Shown piece after piece: positions 49,859 to 58,365 of a stretch of DNA of 64,000 bases. The notes under the pieces were generated by a model, which had not been told where the DNA came from, did not search any database, and was given only the letters and a program-made list of their open reading frames with translations. Each line of letters opens with the position of its first letter. Position 1 is the stretch's first letter. The stretch spans positions 1 through 64,000 of the forward strand of contig DAOUQF010000014.1 of NCBI GenBank assembly GCA_030625815.1, read 5' to 3'. The translations under genes were made by a program, and so were the position numbers. This stretch comes from Eubacteriales bacterium (GTDB lineage Bacteria; Bacillota; Clostridia; Tissierellales; GPF-1).

Positions 49859-49913
49859 GTATCCGGATACGACAAAACACCTGCAGATGAAAAAAACACA
49901 GGAGGCATGAGAG

Positions 49914-51155
49914 ATGAATGAATTGATTACGTCAATTGATACTGTATGGGTTTTATTTGCAACAGCGCTGGTGTTTTTCATGCAAGCCGGGTTTGCAATG
50001 GTGGAAACTGGGTTTACGCGAGCGAAAAACGCTGGAAATATTATTATGAAGAACATTATGGACTTTTCCGTTGGCTCAGTGGTGTTTTGGGTCCTGGGGT
50101 TTGGACTCATGTTTGGCAGAACCGTCGATGGATTTATTGGCATTCCTGATTTATTTGTAAAAGGAAGTTATGATTTTGGCATACCTACCTTTGCATTCTT
50201 GATTTTCCAGACCGTTTTTTGTGCAACAGCGGCTACAATCGTATCAGGAGCGATGGCGGAACGAACCAAGTTTATTTCTTACTTAGTGTATAGCATCATG
50301 ATTTCTGGATTGATTTATCCGGTGGTTGGCCATTGGATTTGGGGCGGAGGCTGGTTATCCGAATTCGGATTTCATGATTTTGCCGGCTCCACGGTTGTTC
50401 ACTCTGTTGGCGGATGGGCTGCATTGATTGGCGCAAAGCGCTTGGGACCACGAATTGGGAAATACAACGAGGATGGTACGGTAAATACCATCCCGGGACA
50501 CAGCTTAACTTTAGGGGCGTTGGGTGTTTTCATACTTTGGTTTGGATGGTTCGGATTTAATCCGGGCTCGCAATTGGCAGCGGCAGGAACGGACAATGTT
50601 TTGGCAATTAGCAAGATCTTTGTTACGACGAACCTGGCAGCGGCGGTTGCGGCGATTTGTGCCATGTTTTTCACTTGGGTTCGATCAGGAAAACCGGATG
50701 TCGGCATGACATTGAATGGCGCATTGGCGGGTTTGGTTGCAATTACTGCGGGATGTGATATTGTGACACCGGCTGGAGCAGCGATCATCGGCGCATTTGC
50801 AGGTGTCTTGGTTGTTCTTGGCAGTGAGTTTGTTGAACGTGTTTTAAAGATCGATGATCCGGTTGGTGCGGTTGCAGTTCATGGAGTCAATGGTGCGTTC
50901 GGCACCTTGATGGTCGGCCTTTTCGCTGAATCTGGCGGCTTGTTGTATGGCGGTGGTGGCGAATTGTTCGCCGTACAGGCAACGGGCGTTGCGGCAGTTC
51001 TTGGATGGACAGTCGTTACGGCGTTCCTGGTATTCAAGGGCGTTGACTTAACCATTGGTCTTCGGGTAACGGATTCTGAAGAGAATATCGGCTTGGATCT
51101 GGAAGAACACGGGGCAATCAGTTACGCGGATTTTGCCTTAAAAGAAGAAGCGTAG
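49914..51155 (+). CDS. amt: Ammonium transporter
   Basis: A 413-residue membrane channel-transporter for ammonium with about 11 hydrophobic segments. Conserved blocks are FFMQAGFAMVETGF, FCATAATIVSGAMAER (phenylalanine-gate region), DFAGSTVVHSVGG (first twin His) and AVAVHGVNGAFGTL (second twin His). No GlnK/PII gene follows, unlike many amt loci. GGAGGCATGAGAG precedes the ATG. The leader has a strong promoter and hairpin, pointing to attenuation control. Confidence 0.95.
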   Translation: MNELITSIDTVWVLFATALVFFMQAGFAMVETGFTRAKNAGNIIMKNIMDFSVGSVVFWVLGFGLMFGRTVDGFIGIPDLFVKGSYDFGIPTFAFLIFQTVFCATAATIVSGAMAERTKFISYLVYSIMISGLIYPVVGHWIWGGGWLSEFGFHDFAGSTVVHSVGGWAALIGAKRLGPRIGKYNEDGTVNTIPGHSLTLGALGVFILWFGWFGFNPGSQLAAAGTDNVLAISKIFVTTNLAAAVAAICAMFFTWVRSGKPDVGMTLNGALAGLVAITAGCDIVTPAGAAIIGAFAGVLVVLGSEFVERVLKIDDPVGAVAVHGVNGAFGTLMVGLFAESGGLLYGGGGELFAVQATGVAAVLGWTVVTAFLVFKGVDLTIGLRVTDSEENIGLDLEEHGAISYADFALKEEA

Positions 51156-51177
51156 GGGATAAAAATTGAAAGTTTAG

Positions 51178-51210
51178 AGGTGCCGGATGAAAATCCGGCA
51201 CCTTTTTTTG
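51178..51210 (+). terminator. Terminator after amt
   Basis: AGGTGCCGGAT and ATCCGGCACCT form a perfect 11-bp stem with a GAAA loop, then T7. Confidence 0.93.
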
Positions 51211-51284
51211 TAAACATTTTATAAAGACAAGGATATTTTCTAGATATGTTGTATATATATAATAGGTGGAAAGGAGGGGGAACG

Positions 51285-52286
51285 ATGAATATTCGACAAA
51301 TGATAGAAAAGAGAGAGCATGAATTTTTATCGCCTTTCGCAACAAAAAGCGATGAAAGCTTGGGGCGAAAGATTCAGGAAGATCCCTGTGATATTCGCAC
51401 CATTTTTCAGCGGGACCGGGATCGAATTCTTCACACCAAAGCCTTTCGGCGACTGAAGCACAAAACCCAGGTTTTTATTTCTCCTGAAGGCGATCATTAT
51501 CGAACTCGGTTGACTCACACCCTGGAGGTTGCGCAGATTTCTCGAACGATTGCGCGCGCCCTATCATTAAATGAGGATTTGACGGAAGCGATCGCTCTGG
51601 GTCACGATTTGGGACATACCCCCTTTGGACATACGGGAGAGAATGTCTTGAATCAGCTTCACCCAAATGGATTTCGACACAACGAGCATAGTCTTCGAAT
51701 TGTGGATGAACTGGAGACCCACAAAGGGAAAGCGGGATTGAATTTGTCGGAGGAAGTCAGGGATGGAATTCTCCATCATACAGGATCTGCATTGCCGATA
51801 ACCCTGGAAGGACAAATTGTGAAAATTGCAGATCGGATTGCCTATATCAATCATGATATCGATGATTCATTGCGGGCAGGCGTCCTGAGCGAGGAGGATT
51901 TGCCGCAAGAGTCGATTCTTGTTCTGGGAGAAACCCATGGACAACGGATTGACACCCTTGCGAAAGATATGATTGAAAACAGCTGGGAGAAAAATCGGAT
52001 TGCTCAAAGCGAGGAAATTGCCGCGGCCATGCAAACCCTTCGGAAGTTTATGTTTGAGCGGGTTTATTTGCACTCTTCAGCCAAGCAGGAAGAGGGAAAG
52101 GCTATTAATCTATTGAAAGCGTTGTATCAATATTACTTGGCACACCCTAAAGAGGTGCCGCAGCCCTATCATCGATCGGAATATTCAATCGATGACAGTG
52201 TTTGTTATTTTATTGCGGGCATGTCGGATCGATATGCTTTGAATCGCTTTTCAAATATTTTTATTCCTCGGCCATGGAATGGTTGA
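51285..52286 (+). CDS. dgt: Deoxyguanosinetriphosphate triphosphohydrolase-like HD protein
   Basis: A 333-residue HD-domain phosphohydrolase that converts dNTPs to deoxynucleosides and triphosphate. The metal site shows HYRTRLTHTLEVAQ (His), GHDLGHTPFGHTGE (His-Asp) and a later RIAYINHDIDD (Asp). It begins the common Clostridia dgt-dnaG-rpoD group. The ATG at 51285 follows AAGGAGGGGG; a longer in-frame start at 51246 overlaps the likely -10 TATAAT at 51258. Confidence 0.92.
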   Translation: MNIRQMIEKREHEFLSPFATKSDESLGRKIQEDPCDIRTIFQRDRDRILHTKAFRRLKHKTQVFISPEGDHYRTRLTHTLEVAQISRTIARALSLNEDLTEAIALGHDLGHTPFGHTGENVLNQLHPNGFRHNEHSLRIVDELETHKGKAGLNLSEEVRDGILHHTGSALPITLEGQIVKIADRIAYINHDIDDSLRAGVLSEEDLPQESILVLGETHGQRIDTLAKDMIENSWEKNRIAQSEEIAAAMQTLRKFMFERVYLHSSAKQEEGKAINLLKALYQYYLAHPKEVPQPYHRSEYSIDDSVCYFIAGMSDRYALNRFSNIFIPRPWNG

Positions 52287-52312
52287 GAAAGAGGAGGCAA
52301 TTCGCGTATAAT
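52283..52312 (+). promoter_or_regulatory. Possible internal promoter for dnaG-rpoD
   Basis: TTGAGA (52283) and TATAAT (52307), spacer 18, overlap the end of dgt and precede dnaG by ~18 bases. Confidence 0.55.
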
Positions 52313-52329
52313 GGAGATTGGGTGATTAG

Positions 52330-54099
52330 ATGAAAACGCGATTTACAGACGAATGGATAGAAGAAGTGCGAAGCGCAAGTGATTTGGTTGATGTGATTGG
52401 AGATACGGTTCCGCTTAAGAAAGCAGGTGCCAATTACAAAGGATGCTGTCCGTTTCATCATGAAAAAACCCCTTCCTTTATGGTGTCTCCGGAAAAAGGC
52501 ATTTATAAATGCTTTGGATGCGGAGAGGGTGGCGACGTGATCGCCTTTGTGATGAAAACGCAGAATATGAATTTTGTTGAAGCTTTGGAATACCTGGCAA
52601 GCCGTGTCAATATCGCAATTCCGGAGCAATCAGATGAGGTCGATCCGGATCAAAAAGTAAAGAAACGATTATATGAGTTAAATCGGGAAGCAGCCATTTT
52701 TTATTATCGCAATCTTAAGAATGCGAGAGAGGCTTATGCGTATTTTCGGAAACGATCTCTTTCCATCGAGACCATCAAAACCTTCGGTCTTGGTTTTTCT
52801 TCCGATGAATGGCAGGAAGTAAAAGAAGCCATGTTGAAGAAGGGTTTTACGGAAGAGGAAATGATGCAAGCAGGCCTTCTTTCGAAGTCGGAAAAAACGG
52901 GACGTACTTACGATCGATTTCGAGGGCGCATGATGTTTCCGATTCAGGATATTCGCGGTAGAATGATTGGATTTGGCGGACGTGTTCTAGATAAAGGCGA
53001 ACCCAAATACTTGAATTCTCCGGAAACGAAGATCTTTAATAAGCGATTCAATCTCTATGCCTTGCATCTTGCAAAAAAAGACGCGCGGCGAGAGGGCTTG
53101 ATCCTGGTGGAAGGGTACATGGATGTGATTGCCTTGCATCAGGTGGGGATTACAACGGCAGTGGCCTCCTTGGGAACGGCCTTGACGAAGGAACAAGCGC
53201 ATTTGATTAAACGATATACCGATCAAGTATATATCTGTTACGATTCGGATTCCGCCGGGCAAAAAGCGACGGAACGCGCCATTCAAGTTTTATTGGACGC
53301 ACAAATGGAACCCCGAATCATCTTGTTGGGGACTGCCAAGGACCCGGATGAATGGATACAAAGGGATGGCGTAGAGTCTTTCCAACAGGCCATCAAGACG
53401 GCAACTTATTTTGTCGATTATCAATTGGCGCGCATCCAATCGAAATATACCGTCAAAGATGATGAACAAAGGGTATTATGTATACGAGAGCTGACGCAGT
53501 ATGTACAGGGATTGAAGGATCGAACCACCCGAGAGATTTATGCGGAACATCTTGCTCGCGATTTTCAGGTGCCAAAGGGACTGTTTTTGGGTAGAGCCGC
53601 AGATGTGCCAAGGGCGAAGCAGAGAGAACCTGCGATTCATAAAGAAGCATTGGTCCTGAAAGGCAATTCGCGATCCTTGATTCAAGAATTTCTTATGATG
53701 ATTCATGAAAAGCCGGAACTTTTTGGAGAATTGAAAATCCCGCCAATGGTTGTTGCCTTTATTGGGAGTGGATTTGATGGATATGCTTCGGAACTATTCC
53801 CGCTCTTGTCGGAAGGGATGGTTCAGGAGCCAGAGGAGATAGCCGATTATTTCGCAGAACGATTTGAAAAAGAACGCGAGATGCTATATACTAGTAAAAC
53901 TGGGTTCAGTGGGGAAATCTCACTAAAAGTGCTCACGGATTATATCAAAAAGATTCATTTGCAATACTATCGTGGGCTGAAAAAGGATCGGGAAGGTTTA
54001 TTGCAATCGATTCCGATGCGGGATGATGAGATGCGAAAAATGATTATTCTTGAGATTCAAGAAATCATGAGGAAGATGAATGATTTAGGGACTATGTAA
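52330..54099 (+). CDS. dnaG: DNA primase
   Basis: A 589-residue primase that makes RNA primers at the replication fork. The N-terminal CHC2 zinc finger is seen in [12 protein letters not shown] and [11 protein letters not shown] (residues ~38-64). The TOPRIM core has [10 protein letters not shown] and [11 protein letters not shown]. The C-terminal helicase-interacting domain (about 445-589) is present. It lies between dgt and rpoD in the typical macromolecular-synthesis operon. Confidence 0.96.
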   Translation: MKTRFTDEWIEEVRSASDLVDVIGDTVPLKKAGANYKGCCPFHHEKTPSFMVSPEKGIYKCFGCGEGGDVIAFVMKTQNMNFVEALEYLASRVNIAIPEQSDEVDPDQKVKKRLYELNREAAIFYYRNLKNAREAYAYFRKRSLSIETIKTFGLGFSSDEWQEVKEAMLKKGFTEEEMMQAGLLSKSEKTGRTYDRFRGRMMFPIQDIRGRMIGFGGRVLDKGEPKYLNSPETKIFNKRFNLYALHLAKKDARREGLILVEGYMDVIALHQVGITTAVASLGTALTKEQAHLIKRYTDQVYICYDSDSAGQKATERAIQVLLDAQMEPRIILLGTAKDPDEWIQRDGVESFQQAIKTATYFVDYQLARIQSKYTVKDDEQRVLCIRELTQYVQGLKDRTTREIYAEHLARDFQVPKGLFLGRAADVPRAKQREPAIHKEALVLKGNSRSLIQEFLMMIHEKPELFGELKIPPMVVAFIGSGFDGYASELFPLLSEGMVQEPEEIADYFAERFEKEREMLYTSKTGFSGEISLKVLTDYIKKIHLQYYRGLKKDREGLLQSIPMRDDEMRKMIILEIQEIMRKMNDLGTM

Positions 54100-54115
54100 T
54101 GGGAGGCGTACGAGA

Positions 54116-55228
54116 TTGAGTAAACTCGGTAAGAAGAGCCAAGAAGTTATTGATAATTTGATTGAATCAGCAGTTAAGGATAAGACAATTACCTATAAGA
54201 AAATTATGGACACGATTTCTGATATCGATTTGTCTACGGAGCAGATTGATACGATTTATCAAAAATTGGAGAAAAAGAAAGTCGATATTGTTGATGATAC
54301 AAGCGATGATACGGTGATCTTGGAAATTGAAAAAGAGAAAAAGGTCAAGAAAAAGAAAAAAACCACAAGCTCCAAGACAGTGGATCTCGGCAAATCCATC
54401 AATGTGGATGATCCGGTGCGCATGTACTTGAAAGAGATCGGAAAGGTTTCTTTGCTTTCTGCGCAGGAAGAGATTGAACTTGCCAAGCGGATTGAAGACG
54501 GAGACGAGATTGCAAAGCAGAAATTGTGTGAAGCAAACTTGCGTTTGGTTGTCAGTATTGCGAAGCGTTATGTGGGTCGCGGCATGTTGTTCTTGGATTT
54601 GATTCAAGAAGGCAATATGGGCTTGATTAAAGCGGTGGAGAAGTTCGACTACCGAAAAGGATATAAATTCAGTACCTATGCAACTTGGTGGATTCGACAG
54701 GCCATTACACGGTCTATTGCCGATCAGGCGAGAACCATTCGGATTCCTGTTCATATGGTGGAAACCATCAATAAATTAATGCGCGTATCTCGTCAATTGC
54801 TGCAAGATCTTGGGCGAGAGCCGAGCGCAGATGAGATTGCAAAAGAGATGGGCATGGACGAAGAAAAGGTTCGCGAAATCATGAAAATCGCACAGGAGCC
54901 GGTTTCATTGGAAACGCCAATCGGCGAGGAAGAAGACAGCCATCTTGGTGACTTTATTCCGGATGAATATGCGCAAGCTCCAGCGGATGCAGCAACATCG
55001 ACGATGCTCCGCGAGCAGCTTGTTGAAGTGTTGGAAACCTTGACGCCGCGGGAGCAGAAGGTTCTTCGATTGCGGTTTGGACTGGATGACGGCAGAAATC
55101 GAACGCTGGAAGAGGTGGGTCGTGAATTCGATGTCACCCGTGAACGAATTCGACAAATTGAAGCGAAAGCACTTCGAAAGTTGCGGCACCCAAGCCGAAG
55201 CAAGCGATTAAAAGATTTTTTAGATTAA
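54116..55228 (+). CDS. rpoD: RNA polymerase primary sigma factor (sigma A)
   Basis: A 370-residue primary sigma factor. The order is region 1.1 (about 5-60), a Lys-rich linker, region 1.2 ([11 protein letters not shown]), region 2 ([12 protein letters not shown], the -10 binding [17 protein letters not shown]), region 3 and region 4 with the -35 helix [18 protein letters not shown]. The start is a TTG with GGAGG nine bases upstream; the first in-frame ATG is 92 bases further in and would remove half of region 1.1. It ends the dgt-dnaG-rpoD operon. Confidence 0.97.
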   Translation: MSKLGKKSQEVIDNLIESAVKDKTITYKKIMDTISDIDLSTEQIDTIYQKLEKKKVDIVDDTSDDTVILEIEKEKKVKKKKKTTSSKTVDLGKSINVDDPVRMYLKEIGKVSLLSAQEEIELAKRIEDGDEIAKQKLCEANLRLVVSIAKRYVGRGMLFLDLIQEGNMGLIKAVEKFDYRKGYKFSTYATWWIRQAITRSIADQARTIRIPVHMVETINKLMRVSRQLLQDLGREPSADEIAKEMGMDEEKVREIMKIAQEPVSLETPIGEEEDSHLGDFIPDEYAQAPADAATSTMLREQLVEVLETLTPREQKVLRLRFGLDDGRNRTLEEVGREFDVTRERIRQIEAKALRKLRHPSRSKRLKDFLD

Positions 55229-55253
55229 AGATTCGCGTATGCGAATCTTTTTT
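55227..55253 (+). terminator. Terminator after rpoD
   Basis: AAAGATTCGC and GCGAATCTTT form a perfect 10-bp stem (GTAT loop) overlapping the rpoD stop codon, followed by TTT. The next gene starts 13 bases later, so read-through is possible. Confidence 0.82.
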
Positions 55254-55265
55254 ATAGGAGGAATT

Positions 55266-55952
55266 ATGCTAACCCCAAGATTAGAGGCAATTGCAAAAAT
55301 GATCCCTCAAGGAGCAACGATAGCGGACGTGGGTACCGATCATGGGTATTTGCCCCTCGCTTTATTGAAAGAAGCGCGGATTCCATCCGCGATCGCCGCA
55401 GACATCAATGAAAAGCCCCTCGCTTCCGCCAGAAAGAATACGGGAGAAGAATTCTTAGATCAAATGCAGTTTCGATTGGGGAATGGAATCGAACCAATCG
55501 GTCTTTGTGAAGTGGAGATTGTTGTGATTGCGGGAATGGGCGGGGAATTGATCACTGAGATTCTGTCGGCCGACTGGGAAAAGACGCGATCGCTTTCCAC
55601 CTATATTTTGCAGCCCATGGTGAAGGTGCCGTTTTTGCGAAAGTTTTTGCATCAGAATCATTTCTGCATCCTCGATGAAGAGATTGTGCGAGAGGGAAAT
55701 AAGTTTTATCAGATTATCAAGGTGATCCACGGAGAAGAGGAAGCCTTTAACCCGATTTATGAGGAAGTGGGTCCCGTGCTATTGCGGAAAGCGGGAACCG
55801 TTCTGGATGAGTATCTGGATTTTCGGATTGAGAGAATTGAGATTATTCAGGCACAATTGCGTAGTTGTCAAGAATCAAAGAACGATGAAATTATGCGCTG
55901 GGAAAAGAAAAAGCAAGAATTTTTGGAGGTGAAGGAAGATGTTGGCAAGTGA
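55266..55952 (+). CDS. trmK: tRNA (adenine-22 N1)-methyltransferase
   Basis: A 228-residue SAM-dependent enzyme that makes m1A22 in tRNA. The SAM site is ADVGTDHGYLPLAL with AADINEKPL. The family motif AGMGGELI and the helical C-terminal region (~155-228) fit TrmK. The ATG at 55266 follows TAGGAGGAATT. It sits between rpoD and a Nif3-like gene, a conserved Firmicutes arrangement, and overlaps the latter by 14 bases. Confidence 0.93.
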   Translation: MLTPRLEAIAKMIPQGATIADVGTDHGYLPLALLKEARIPSAIAADINEKPLASARKNTGEEFLDQMQFRLGNGIEPIGLCEVEIVVIAGMGGELITEILSADWEKTRSLSTYILQPMVKVPFLRKFLHQNHFCILDEEIVREGNKFYQIIKVIHGEEEAFNPIYEEVGPVLLRKAGTVLDEYLDFRIERIEIIQAQLRSCQESKNDEIMRWEKKKQEFLEVKEDVGK

Positions 55953-57054
55953 GATCATTGATGGAATCAATCGACGCATCCCGGAACGTTTACAGGAATC
56001 CTGGGACAATTGCGGTCTTCAATTGGGAGACGAAAATCAATCGGTAAAACGAGTGATGGTGGCATTGGAATTGACTCATGGTGTCATTGATGAGGCGATC
56101 GAAAAAAAATGCGAAATGATTGTCACGCATCATCCATTTTTCTTCACTCCGATTCGTAGTCTGGATTTTACAAGTTTTCGCGGACGATTGGCTCATCGGC
56201 TCATTGAGAATCAAATTCTTGTTTACTCCGCCCATACGAATTTGGATCAAATGCCTTTTGGCATTAGCGATGCGCTGGCAAAGCAATTGGGCATTGAAAA
56301 TTGCGGTTTCTTGCAAAGCACATCAACAGTCAAAGGATATAAGCTTTCCACCTATGTGCCGGAAACCCATTCAAAAGAGGTTTTGTTTGCCATGTTGGAA
56401 GCAGGAGCGGGCACCTTGCGGAATTATACCCATTGTTCCTTCTCGACCGAGGGGAGTGGAACTTTCCGGGCGCAGCACGGCGCGAGACCCTTTTTGGGTG
56501 AAGTGAATCATTTGGCGGAATTCAAGGAAATCAAGCTGGAAGTCTTGGTGACGGATCTGAATCGGGATCAAGTCATTCGCGAGATGCTGCATGCGCACCC
56601 CTATGAGGTGGCGGCCTATGATTTGTTCGTCATGGAAAACGGCCTTGATGAAACGGGGTATGGTATGGTGGGTGACCGAACGGAATCGATTTCGATCGCC
56701 GAGTATGCGGATGAAATTGCGAAGAAATTCGCATGTCCCGTTATGATTTGCGGCGACCGGGAAAGACAAGTGAAGACCATCAGCTGTTGCGGCGGAGAAG
56801 GAGCGGATTTGATTTCTTTGGCTGCCAAGCACAGTGATCTTTATGTGACAGGCGATATTCGAGCATCCAAGGCGCAAATGGCGATAGAAGCAGGATTGGC
56901 ATTGTTGGTGCTTCCCCATCGAGAAACAGAAAAGCCTGGGGTGGATCAGCTTCAGGATTTGCTTAAAGAGTGGTTTGCGGATCTGATTGTCTTTGGAACG
57001 GATGCGGATGATGTAATTGAAACATCTTGGGCAGTTCCGTTTGCAGAGCGATAG
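55939..57054 (+). CDS. Nif3-like dinuclear metal centre hydrolase family (YqfO type)
   Basis: A 371-residue protein of the Nif3/NGG1-interacting family. Metal-binding residues are visible in VTHHPFFF, AHTNLDQ and the C-terminal TGDIRASKAQMAIEAGLALLVLPHRETE region (in parts: TGDIR, HRETE). A ~100-residue insert (about 130-230) matches the PII-like middle domain of the YqfO subgroup. Role not settled; relatives are linked to GTP cyclohydrolase-like or general hydrolase activity. It is coupled to trmK. The rnpB promoter overlaps its last codons. Confidence 0.9.
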   Translation: MLASEIIDGINRRIPERLQESWDNCGLQLGDENQSVKRVMVALELTHGVIDEAIEKKCEMIVTHHPFFFTPIRSLDFTSFRGRLAHRLIENQILVYSAHTNLDQMPFGISDALAKQLGIENCGFLQSTSTVKGYKLSTYVPETHSKEVLFAMLEAGAGTLRNYTHCSFSTEGSGTFRAQHGARPFLGEVNHLAEFKEIKLEVLVTDLNRDQVIREMLHAHPYEVAAYDLFVMENGLDETGYGMVGDRTESISIAEYADEIAKKFACPVMICGDRERQVKTISCCGGEGADLISLAAKHSDLYVTGDIRASKAQMAIEAGLALLVLPHRETEKPGVDQLQDLLKEWFADLIVFGTDADDVIETSWAVPFAER

Positions 57055-57069
57055 AAATTGTGGTAGAAT
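57041..57069 (+). promoter_or_regulatory. Promoter of rnpB, overlapping the Nif3-like gene end
   Basis: TTGCAG (57041) and TAGAAT (57064) with a 17-base spacer. The -35 lies in the last codons of the preceding gene; the start should be near 57076. Confidence 0.8.
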
Positions 57070-57079
57070 GCAGAAGGTC

Positions 57080-57414
57080 ATGAGTAAGTCGGATAATCGC
57101 GTGTGCAAACATGAGGAAAGTCCGAACTCCATAGGGCAGGATGCCGGATAACGTCCGGTGGGGGCGACCCTAAGGCTAGTGCAACAGAGATATACCGCCT
57201 ATGTAAATAGGTAAGGGTGGAAAGGTGAGGTAAGAGCTCACCAGCAATCAGGCGACTGGTTGGCTATGTAAACCCCATCTGGAGCAAGACCAAGTAGGGA
57301 GTGAAAAGGCAGTTGCCCGCTGCTTCCCGGTGGTAGGTCGCATGAACCGATTGGTAACAATCGGTCTAGATAGATGATTATTAGAACAGAATTCGGCTTA
57401 CGGACTTACTCGTG
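57080..57414 (+). ncRNA. rnpB: RNase P RNA
   Basis: The catalytic RNA that trims tRNA 5' ends. GAGTAAGTC (57082) pairs with GACTTACTC (57403) as P1. The conserved GAGGAAAGTCCGAACTCC-type block near 57113 and the ACAGAATTCGGCTTA block near 57386 are present, with GTAAGAGCTCACCAGC and a class A-like layout between them. Ends are estimated. Confidence 0.96.
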
Positions 57415-57418
57415 ATTC

Positions 57419-57448
57419 AAAAAGCGTCTCAATTGAGACGTTTTTTTC
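57419..57448 (+). terminator. Terminator of rnpB
   Basis: CGTCTC and GAGACG with an AATT loop, flanked by AAAAAG and T7. Confidence 0.88.
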
Positions 57449-57460
57449 TTATAAAAAGAA

Positions 57461-57489
57461 TTGAATTTGCCAGGCTGAAAGGGTATAAT
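57461..57489 (+). promoter_or_regulatory. Promoter of the PPDK regulator gene
   Basis: TTGAAT (57461) and TATAAT (57484) with a 17-base spacer. Confidence 0.8.
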
Positions 57490-57538
57490 ATTTAGAGCGA
57501 CGTCTCAGCAAGGAGAATTTGATTAATGGGAGGTCTCC

Positions 57539-58348
57539 ATGCAAAATGAGAAACTCTATATTCATATAATTTCAGATTCGATAGGAGAAACAGCTCGGCA
57601 GATTTCGCAAATCGCGATTGAGCATTTCAAGGGCAAGAAGTATCGTATCAAACGATATTCCTATGTCCGAACACAAGAGCGAGCCGAGAAGATCTTAAAG
57701 GAATCGAAACGTAACGGTGCAGTCATTGTTCTCGCGACCCTAAACGAGGAGCTGCATCGATTTGTTGTGGAAACCTGTCAGGAACAAGATCTTGTTCTGA
57801 TCGATTTGCTAATGCCGTTTGTAGAAAAATTGGAAACGGTGGTCGGATCAAAGCCGATGGAGGAATCCCACGAAAGCAAATTAATTGAGCAGGAAAACAT
57901 GAACCGCATTGAGGCGTTGGAATTTGCCATCAGCTATGACGATGGAAAGAACCCGCGCGGTATTTTAGAGGCAGACGTGGTGTTGATCGGGGTTTCTCGT
58001 TCATCGAAGACGCCTTTAAGCATGTATCTCGCATTTCAAAACTTGCGTGTGGCCAATGTGCCATTGGCAAAGGAATTGCGAATACCGGAGGAATTGTATC
58101 AAGTACCCCCAGAGAAGATTATTGGATTGAGCATCGATTCCGAAGAGTTGGCGATGATTCGAACCGAACGTCTGAAGGAACTGGGCTTGGGAAGCAATGT
58201 TAGTTATGCTGATTCGAATCGGATCTTGGAAGAACTGGAATATGCCGAAGAAGTGATGCGCTCATTGCAATGTCGGATTATTACAGTCTCCAATCGTGCG
58301 ATAGAAGAAACAGCTAATGATATTATTCACAAAATATCAAAGAAATAA
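57539..58348 (+). CDS. Pyruvate, phosphate dikinase regulatory protein (kinase/pyrophosphorylase)
   Basis: A 269-residue bifunctional enzyme that switches PPDK off by ADP-dependent threonine phosphorylation and on by phosphate-dependent dephosphorylation. The nucleotide loop is GVSRSSKTPLS (about residues 148-158); SDSIGETA at the N-terminus and NRAIEETA near the end are family blocks. It lies 17 bases before the PPDK gene, its target, and shares its promoter. GGGAGG precedes the ATG. Confidence 0.94.
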   Translation: MQNEKLYIHIISDSIGETARQISQIAIEHFKGKKYRIKRYSYVRTQERAEKILKESKRNGAVIVLATLNEELHRFVVETCQEQDLVLIDLLMPFVEKLETVVGSKPMEESHESKLIEQENMNRIEALEFAISYDDGKNPRGILEADVVLIGVSRSSKTPLSMYLAFQNLRVANVPLAKELRIPEELYQVPPEKIIGLSIDSEELAMIRTERLKELGLGSNVSYADSNRILEELEYAEEVMRSLQCRIITVSNRAIEETANDIIHKISKK

Positions 58349-58365
58349 AGAAGGGGTGTTTTTTA

